A DNA stretch of 64,000 nt, from contig JBFMFB010000001.1 in assembly GCA_040752115.1 (NCBI GenBank), positions 140,671 to 204,670 on the forward strand, given 5' to 3'. Of this stretch, positions 48,561 to 54,395 are shown in pieces (the first letter of the stretch is position 1; each line of letters starts with the position of its first letter). The DNA comes from JBFMFB01 sp040752115 (GTDB lineage: Bacteria > Pseudomonadota > Gammaproteobacteria > Burkholderiales > Sulfuricellaceae). The notes under the pieces are model-generated. The model was not told the origin of the DNA and ran no database searches. It saw only the letters and a list, made by a program, of their open reading frames with translations. A program made the position numbers and the translations under genes.

Positions 48561-49892
48561 TTAGCGGCCTCCCAATGCCAGTTCAGGGTTGTACAGATAT
48601 TCGATGTGGCCGGCCTCCACCTCCTTGAGGTAGGCCTCGAAATTCTTCTTGGCCTCGCTCCACGAAATGCCCATCTTTTCCACCAGCTCCTCGCAGGGCG
48701 AAGCGTGCCACTGGAGCTGCACGATCTTGAGCGGATCGGCGCCGCAGGCCAGCGCGGCGAACTGGATGTCGGCCATCACCGGCACGGTGAAGTTGTAGTC
48801 GTGTGACTTGCCGATCCACTGGTTCTTGTCCATGGTGGTGATGCAGCCGGTATCGTTGCCGATCAGCACGTCGGCGTTCGCTTCCTCGCGCACCACGCGG
48901 ATCTTGCGATCCATGGTGAAGGAGCGGGTGAACTCGCGCTCGGAAATGATGTGCCGGAAACCGAAGCCGCAGCAGTCATACCAGGTGGAATAGTCGATCA
49001 CCTGGGCGCCGAGCACCTGAGCGATCGAGGTACCCACCGCGGTGCGGTTGCCGCCGAGCACCTCGGGATCGTAAACCGCATCCTCGTGCACCATCTTGTA
49101 GTAGTGGCAGGCCGGATGGAAGGTGACGCGGATGTTGGACACGTCGATCGTCTGCAACTCCGATGCGATGCGGTTTCTCATCACGTGCACCCATTCGGAG
49201 TAGTGCACCACTTCTTCCGGAATCACCAGCTTGCCGTCCACCAGCCGCCCCAGCTTGGCCAGGATTTTCTTCACCTTCTCGCGCAGCTCCGGCGATTCGA
49301 TCAGGTACTTGCGGATTTCCTTGTAGTTGCCGAAGGAAGTGCCGCAATGCACCAGCGGGAAGAAATGGCCGGCTTCGAAGCCGTGCTGCGTGCCGGAAAT
49401 ATAGGCCTGGTGGAAATTGCGCAGGAACACCGCCGCCAGCGACTCTACGTTGCCGATGCCGGAACCGTGGTAATTCCAGGCGGTGCAGGAGGTCTGGTCG
49501 GTCTCGTCCAGATAATCCTTGCCCGGCACGAAGCCCAGCTTGTTCATGGTCCACAGCAGCGAGGTCGGATACCCCGGAATGTTGCCGCACTGGCCGCAGG
49601 ACTTGTGGTGCCAGAGCTGCTTGGTGGGAATGCGCTTGTTCCAGCCGAACAGGGTCTGCACATCCACCGGCTCGTGCACGCCGCCAATGCGGTGGACGAT
49701 GATCTCGCCTTCCTTCTCCAGCTCCCACATGTGCTCGCGCACATCGTCCATGCGCTCGCCGAGGTCGAGAGAACGCCGGTCCACATGCTTGCGCACCCAG
49801 CCCGTCGCCTTCTCCGCATCTTCGGGGGACAGGTTGGTCGGCTGGAAAAATGCGCCGTGGCCCGCGATGCCTTTGGGTTCGTTGGTATCCAT
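48561..49892 (-). CDS. shdrB1: sHdrB1, heterodisulfide-reductase-like CCG-domain subunit
   Basis: 443 residues, longer than sHdrB2. CCG-type cysteines: HKSCGQCGNIPGYP, SCTAWN, HCGTSFGNY, then FHPACHYYKM, TWYDCCGFGFRH, GNDTGCITTM. sHdrB1 carries the active-site-like noncubane cluster of the complex. ATG 49892 follows AAGGAGCGTCAAA. The gap to shdrC1 (269 nt) holds repeat A9 and the duplicated shdrC1 end. Confidence 0.93.
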   Translation of the reverse strand: MDTNEPKGIAGHGAFFQPTNLSPEDAEKATGWVRKHVDRRSLDLGERMDDVREHMWELEKEGEIIVHRIGGVHEPVDVQTLFGWNKRIPTKQLWHHKSCGQCGNIPGYPTSLLWTMNKLGFVPGKDYLDETDQTSCTAWNYHGSGIGNVESLAAVFLRNFHQAYISGTQHGFEAGHFFPLVHCGTSFGNYKEIRKYLIESPELREKVKKILAKLGRLVDGKLVIPEEVVHYSEWVHVMRNRIASELQTIDVSNIRVTFHPACHYYKMVHEDAVYDPEVLGGNRTAVGTSIAQVLGAQVIDYSTWYDCCGFGFRHIISEREFTRSFTMDRKIRVVREEANADVLIGNDTGCITTMDKNQWIGKSHDYNFTVPVMADIQFAALACGADPLKIVQLQWHASPCEELVEKMGISWSEAKKNFEAYLKEVEAGHIEYLYNPELALGGR

Positions 49893-49933
49893 TTTGACGC
49901 TCCTTAGATTTTCTCGCCAAGAACTTCCATTAA

Positions 49934-50015
49934 CCACGAATTGCACGAATGGGCACGAATTTTCACGAATAGGTTTCTATTCGGGTGCATTCGTGGAAAT
50001 TCGTGTCATTCGTGG
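49934..50015. repeat. Repeat family A, copy 9
   Basis: CCACGAATTGCACGAATGGG ... ATTCGTGTCATTCGTGG, 82 nt, between shdrC1 and shdrB1. Confidence 0.86.
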
Positions 50016-50026
50016 TCAATCATGGC

Positions 50027-50145
50027 CCTTCATTCCTTGTCCTGCTGCTCCTCAAGCCATTCCTCGTACTCGTCCTGGCTTTTGGCTGCGGCCGCGCTTC
50101 GCGCTTAACGCGGGCTACACCCGCATTAGCCTGCGCCGAAAGCGC
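50027..50145. repeat. Duplicated shdrC1 3' end plus repeat family C, copy 3
   Basis: 50045-50071 is identical over 27 nt to 50189-50215 inside shdrC1. On the minus strand the distal copy still reads DEYEEWLEEQQDKE, stop, a plausible older C-terminus. C-type sequence (CGCGCTTAACGCGGGCTACA ... GCATTAGCCTGCGCC, about 50088-50145) lies between. Confidence 0.75.
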
Positions 50146-50161
50146 GATGAGCCGTGCCTTC

Positions 50162-50860
50162 TCAATCCTCGTCTTTCTCCTCGCCTTCCTGCTCCTCAAG
50201 CCATTCCTCGTACTCATCGCGCTTTTCTTCGATGAAATCCTGGATGACGTCGAACAGGTTCTCGTCCATGGTTTCGAGCGACTTCAGCACGCCGGTCATT
50301 TCCCAGATGGTGTACATCTCGACCGAGGTCTTGAGCGAGACTTGCCACGCGGTGTCGGTGGTCTGGAGGGTGCGCACGGGGATGGCCTTGCGCAGAGTCT
50401 TGAGGTTGCCCTTGACCTTCTGGATGTTGGGGCCCCAGTCGGGGAAATGGTCGGGCTGAATCATGTCCGGCGAGAGCTGGTTGCCGGTAGTGATGAGCTT
50501 CAGCATTACCCGGCCGAAGGGCCGCAGCACGTCCTTGGCGGACTGCATGCCGTGCTTGATGGCAACCTCGCGCATGATCATCACCAAGCCGCCGGGGGAG
50601 TTGTGGAACGGGCAGCGCGCCGCGCAGGTCATGCACTGGGCGCAGGCCCAGATCTTTTCCTGCATCGCATCGTAAATCTGCTCGACGTTCTCGGTCCACA
50701 GCAGCTGCACGATCTCGCGCGGGCTGTAGTCGTAAAACTGGGCAGAGGGACAGGTGGCGGTGCAGATGCCGCAGTTGAGGCAGCCGTTGAGCTCATGGTC
50801 GTAGCGGAAATCGCTGCGGATGTCATCGAAGATTTCCTGCATTTCGGCATAGGTCGCCAT
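50162..50860 (-). CDS. shdrC1: sHdrC1, ferredoxin-type subunit
   Basis: 232 residues with two 4Fe-4S motifs, NGCLNCGICTATCPSA and WACAQCMTCAARCPFH. First gene of the shdrC1B1AHC2B2 set. The C-terminus DEYEEWLEEQEGEEKDED is very acidic. A diverged copy of its coding end lies downstream, suggesting the present last residues (EGEEKDED) were acquired. Upstream is a DsrE-type gene (106 nt). Confidence 0.94.
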   Translation of the reverse strand: MATYAEMQEIFDDIRSDFRYDHELNGCLNCGICTATCPSAQFYDYSPREIVQLLWTENVEQIYDAMQEKIWACAQCMTCAARCPFHNSPGGLVMIMREVAIKHGMQSAKDVLRPFGRVMLKLITTGNQLSPDMIQPDHFPDWGPNIQKVKGNLKTLRKAIPVRTLQTTDTAWQVSLKTSVEMYTIWEMTGVLKSLETMDENLFDVIQDFIEEKRDEYEEWLEEQEGEEKDED

Positions 50861-50966
50861 GTTCCCACCTCCAATATAGCCACGGTCACGAAATCCGCGC
50901 CGTTGACCGGAACGCTCCGGTTTTCAGGGGTATCGCGCCCTTTTTGGGCTCCGTCTTCCAACGGCG

Positions 50967-51479
50967 CTACATGTACAGGCAGATATCCGATTCGCCGGCG
51001 AACTCGAAAAAAGTCGCCGCGCCACCGTATTCCAGACCCTCGATGAAATCGCTGTGCTCGAACCCGAACAATTCCACCGTCATCTGGCAGGCGATCATCT
51101 TCACTTCCGCTTCCCGGCACAGATCGCGCAGTTCCGGAATGGTCGCCACACCGTTGTTGCTGATGGTCTGCTTCATCAAACCAGTAGCGAGCGATTCGAA
51201 GCCCGGCACGTTGGCCTGAATGATGTTGGGAATATTCCAGTTGATGCCGCGGAACCATTTCGGCCCGAACGGCATTTTCATCGGCATGCCGGGGTTGCCC
51301 AGCGGACTCACCTTGAGTCCGGAGAGATCCTTGCGCAGCAACTGGAGGCCGTAGAAAGTGAAGAAAATCTGCACTTCATAGCCCAGCGCTGCGGCAGTGG
51401 AGGCCAGGATGAAAGGCGGATAGGCCCAGTCCAGCGTTCCCTTGGTGGCGATGATTGCCAGTTTTTTTTGGTCGTCCAT
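50967..51479 (-). CDS. DsrE2/DsrE3A-like sulfur-transfer protein
   Basis: 170 residues: KLAIIATKGTLDWAYPPFIL, VQIFFTFYGLQLLRKDLSGL, and the persulfide-type cysteine C131 in VKMIACQMTVELFGF; C121 is close by. This is the larger DsrE class encoded with tusA and rhd in sHdr clusters, where it exchanges sulfane sulfur with TusA. A hydrophobic stretch around residues 22-45 may associate with the membrane. Gap of 57 nt to tusA. Confidence 0.88.
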   Translation of the reverse strand: MDDQKKLAIIATKGTLDWAYPPFILASTAAALGYEVQIFFTFYGLQLLRKDLSGLKVSPLGNPGMPMKMPFGPKWFRGINWNIPNIIQANVPGFESLATGLMKQTISNNGVATIPELRDLCREAEVKMIACQMTVELFGFEHSDFIEGLEYGGAATFFEFAGESDICLYM

Positions 51480-51536
51480 CTCGCTGCCTCCGTTTGCGGT
51501 TGTGACGCTGGTTCCGTGGAGTTCGCCCCCGCGCCG

Positions 51537-51764
51537 TTATTTTCGCTTCATGAAGAAGATGAATTCGCCCCCGCCTTCGGCCGAAGACAGCAGCTCATTG
51601 CCGGTCTGCTTGGCGAATGCCTGGAAATCCTTCACCGCCCCCGGGTCGGTTGCAATGATTTTCAGCACCTGCCCGGCGTTCAGCTCCGCCAGGGCCTTCT
51701 TCGTACGCAAAATCGGCAGAGGGCAGTTCAGTCCGCGGGCATCCAGTTCCTTGTCGAAATCCAT
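51537..51764 (-). CDS. tusA: TusA sulfur carrier
   Basis: 75 residues with the catalytic C14 in ARGLNCPLPILRTKKAL (CPxP). In dissimilatory sulfur oxidisers TusA is the central cytoplasmic carrier that accepts persulfide from rhodanese and passes it to DsrE and sHdr. It lies between rhd and dsrE on the same strand. Confidence 0.95.
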   Translation of the reverse strand: MDFDKELDARGLNCPLPILRTKKALAELNAGQVLKIIATDPGAVKDFQAFAKQTGNELLSSAEGGGEFIFFMKRK

Positions 51765-51840
51765 TTCCTCTCTCCTTTAGTTAGAGCCAACCAAAAAGTT
51801 TTTTTATGATCGTCCAGCCCTAGCGGGATTGCAACGGGTA

Positions 51841-52152
51841 TCACGATACAAGGCCCTGGCCCGCCCGCAGCCACGCCATCACCCCGCCTTGCAGGCTGTA
51901 CACCTTCCCCCGCCCTTTCGAAGCCATATACAGGCATGCATGAGCGGAGCGCCCGCCGGTCTGACAGTAGAACACCGTGACCCGATCCTCTTCCAGCTCA
52001 TGCGCCCTGACCGGCAACAGATGCAGGGGAATATGCTGCGCCCCTTCGATCATTCCGCGCGCCACCTCGGCATGGGTGCGCACATCGACCAGCCTGACGC
52101 TTTCATCCGAGCGCAGGTTTTGGAGTTCCGAAATTTCGATCTCTTTGATCAT
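51841..52152 (-). CDS. rhd: Single-domain rhodanese
   Basis: 103 residues with the active-site cysteine C63 in VFYCQTGGRSAHACLYM and the RLVDVRTHAEVARGMIEGAQ motif. The rhd-tusA-dsrE trio feeds sulfane sulfur to the sHdr complex. First gene of the block after repeat A10; ATG 52152. Confidence 0.93.
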   Translation of the reverse strand: MIKEIEISELQNLRSDESVRLVDVRTHAEVARGMIEGAQHIPLHLLPVRAHELEEDRVTVFYCQTGGRSAHACLYMASKGRGKVYSLQGGVMAWLRAGQGLVS

Positions 52153-52248
52153 CTTTATCGGGTCTAAGCCGTATAGTATGTTAACAGTTTCTAATATACC
52201 AAAACACGAATGCGTTGCAACAACTTTTTACCTCGGGAAAAGCGATAA

Positions 52249-52388
52249 CCACGAATTTGCACGAATAAACCACGAATGTTCACGAATAATCCATGAATTA
52301 ACCATTCCTGCCCGGCTCACCCGTTGGGTGAGGCGAAATTATGTTCTAACTATTTGTGTTCATTCGTTAATATTCGTGTCATTCGCGG
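52249..52388. repeat. Repeat family A, copy 10
   Basis: CCACGAATTTGCACGAATAA left, ATATTCGTGTCATTCGCGG right. The core has GCCCGGCTCACCCGTTGGGT and GAGGCGAAATTA, related in inverse orientation to copy 5. It fills the soeC-rhd gap. Confidence 0.85.
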
Positions 52389-52407
52389 TTAGCTGCCGTT
52401 TTAAGGT

Positions 52408-53349
52408 TTAACCGCGCTGCGCGCCATGGTACAAATTCACCACGTGGCGCGCCTCGGCAAAAAACAGCCAGCGCTCGGCCACGATGCCCAGCAAGGTGCT
52501 TAGCCCGGCGATCGCAGCACCCGCGCCTGCCGGCGCACTTATCGTACGCAACAGCAGCGCAAGCGGCAAAGCGAAGCCCAGGACAAACACCGCCGCCCGC
52601 AGCCAAACCGCATGGCGCCGCGCAAGCAGGAAGCCGAACTCACGGGTGAGAAAGGTGCCGTGGGTATGGCCGGCGTCCAGCAGCCTGACCTGCCCACGGA
52701 TTAGGCCGGTGGCGGCATTGAGTGTAAGGCTCGCACCGCTGCCGGCGATCCGGTAATAAGAGGCCGCCTTGAATGCCGCCGCGACAACCAGCAATCCCAG
52801 CGCCAGATAACGGTAAAAATCGGCCTGGCTGCCCCCGCTTTGCGCCACCGGCAACAGCAGCATGGCGCCGGAAAAATGCCCCAGCGCCAGATAATTGACG
52901 GGGGTGAGCGGCGTGTGCCATTGCCTGACCGTCTTCAGGCAGGCGTAAATCATGCCGCTGCTGAAAAGCGTCAGCCAGGCCAGCAGCGCCGCCAACAGGC
53001 CGACGCCGTGCCTCACCGGCACCCACCGTTCCGGCGCGAGTCCGGCAAGCGCGGTGTAGAGCAGGGCAGGCGGAAAAAACGCCATGGCGAACACGCCTTC
53101 GCGCGACAACCAGGAGGTACGAAAGCGGCCGAAAGCGCGCCAGGCGTTTCTCGGGTTGGCGAGATGAAACAACGACGAGACCAGCCCGCCCGCTACCAGG
53201 AGCAGCGCCAGTGCCCCCGCCACCAAGCTTTGGCCGGCCCCGAGCCCGCCCGCCGGCTTCAGGAAATCCGCCAGCACCAGCAGCGCAAACAGCCCGAAAC
53301 CGGCGCCGGAGCTGACCGTAAAAAATATGACCGAAAACGTGGGTTGCAC
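52408..53349 (-). CDS. soeC: SoeC, membrane anchor of sulfite dehydrogenase
   Basis: 313 residues with eight to nine membrane helices (VIFFTVSSGAGFGLFALLVL; ALALLLVAGGLVSSLFHLAN and so on), DmsC/NrfD-like. It anchors SoeAB at the cytoplasmic face and passes electrons to quinone. Co-directional with soeB, but 222 nt downstream because of repeat B5. Confidence 0.9.
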   Translation of the reverse strand: MQPTFSVIFFTVSSGAGFGLFALLVLADFLKPAGGLGAGQSLVAGALALLLVAGGLVSSLFHLANPRNAWRAFGRFRTSWLSREGVFAMAFFPPALLYTALAGLAPERWVPVRHGVGLLAALLAWLTLFSSGMIYACLKTVRQWHTPLTPVNYLALGHFSGAMLLLPVAQSGGSQADFYRYLALGLLVVAAAFKAASYYRIAGSGASLTLNAATGLIRGQVRLLDAGHTHGTFLTREFGFLLARRHAVWLRAAVFVLGFALPLALLLRTISAPAGAGAAIAGLSTLLGIVAERWLFFAEARHVVNLYHGAQRG

Positions 53350-53370
53350 TTGAATTTGACTCCGGATTCG

Positions 53371-53557
53371 ATGGACAGGATTAACAGGATTTTTCAGGAT
53401 TTACAGGATTAAACCTGAAAACCATTATTTCAGACGGTTGCAACGATTGCCGGTGTCCATATTTTTGCGCTTATGATGAAAAATGAGGAACGATAGGTGC
53501 GTGCCGTAACGCAAACAAATCCTGTAAATCCTGAAAAATCCTGTTAATCCTGTCCAT
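53371..53557. mobile_element. Family B element without gene (40-bp inverted repeats, 107-nt interior)
   Basis: 53371-53410 and 53518-53557 are exact reverse complements; the first 38 bases equal the arms of the GxxExxY element at 39 kb. The interior has no GxxExxY coding sequence. It sits between soeC and soeB. Confidence 0.8.
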
Positions 53558-53571
53558 TCCGCTTTCGCCCT

Positions 53572-54267
53572 TCATCTCCTCACCACCTTGTTGACCAGCC
53601 CCTTCAGCCGTTCCTTCAACCCCGGCTTGCCCAGCCCTTCGGTCGGAATCGCCCTGGTTTCCCGCGGCGGCAGGTAGCGGTTGGTCGGGCTGTAGCCCAG
53701 TTCCGGCATCAGCGCGTAGCCGCCGCGCGTGCGCACCGCGTTGCTCACCGCCGAATTCGGGTCGTCGAAATCGCCGAAGATGCGTGCATGCGCCGGACAG
53801 GTCAGCACGCAGGCGGGCTGCCGGTCTTCCGGAGCAAGAGCAGGATCGTAGATGCGGTCCACGCACAGGGTGCATTTCTTCATGGTGCCGCTGGCGCGGT
53901 CGAGTTCGCGCGCGCCGTAGGGGCAGGCCCAGGCGCAGTAGTTGCAGCCCATGCACTTGTCCTGATCCACCAGCACGATGCCATCCTCGGCGCGTTTGTA
54001 GGAAGCCCCGGTCGGGCATACCGTCACGCACGCCGCATCCTCGCAATGCATACAGGACATGGGGAAATTGACGGTCTTGCTGGTCGGGTACTCGCCCACC
54101 TCGTAATGGCGGACACGGTTGAACCACACGCCCGACGGCTCCGCACCATAAGGGTTGTAGTCGGCAAGCGGCCCGGTGATGCCCGAAGCGTTCCATTGCT
54201 TGCACGCCACCGCGCAGGCGTGGCAGCCGACGCAGACATCGAGATCGATGACCAGACCCAGTTTCAT
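53572..54267 (-). CDS. soeB: SoeB, iron-sulfur subunit of sulfite dehydrogenase
   Basis: 231 residues with four ferredoxin-type clusters: CVGCHACAVACKQWN, CMHCEDAACVTVCPTG, CMGCNYCAWACPYG, and CTLCVDRI with CVLTCPAHARIFGD. DmsB/PsrB-type electron transfer subunit between SoeA and SoeC. ATG 54267. Separated from soeA by a D-type inverted repeat. Confidence 0.93.
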   Translation of the reverse strand: MKLGLVIDLDVCVGCHACAVACKQWNASGITGPLADYNPYGAEPSGVWFNRVRHYEVGEYPTSKTVNFPMSCMHCEDAACVTVCPTGASYKRAEDGIVLVDQDKCMGCNYCAWACPYGARELDRASGTMKKCTLCVDRIYDPALAPEDRQPACVLTCPAHARIFGDFDDPNSAVSNAVRTRGGYALMPELGYSPTNRYLPPRETRAIPTEGLGKPGLKERLKGLVNKVVRR

Positions 54268-54287
54268 GGAATTCTCATCTTCATTTT

Positions 54288-54395
54288 GGTGAATGGTGAA
54301 TAGTGAATGGGGAATGGGAAAACGTCGCGGGTTTTCACCTCACCCCTCACCCCTCACCATTCCCCATTCCCCATTCACCATTCACTATTCCCCCT
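54288..54395. repeat. Repeat family D inverted repeat
   Basis: GGTGAATGGTGAATAGTGAA TGG... on the left and CCATTCCCC...CACCATTCACTATTCC on the right with TCACCCCTCACCCCTCAC between. The minus-strand right arm gives the last soeA codons (NSEW, stop). Confidence 0.8.

Noticed and set aside
44827..50860. Methanogen-type heterodisulfide reductase
   Set aside because: Gene order C1B1AHC2B2 with tusA, rhd, dsrE, lbpA and lipS fits the sulfur-oxidising sHdr type; no coenzyme M/B or hydrogenase genes.
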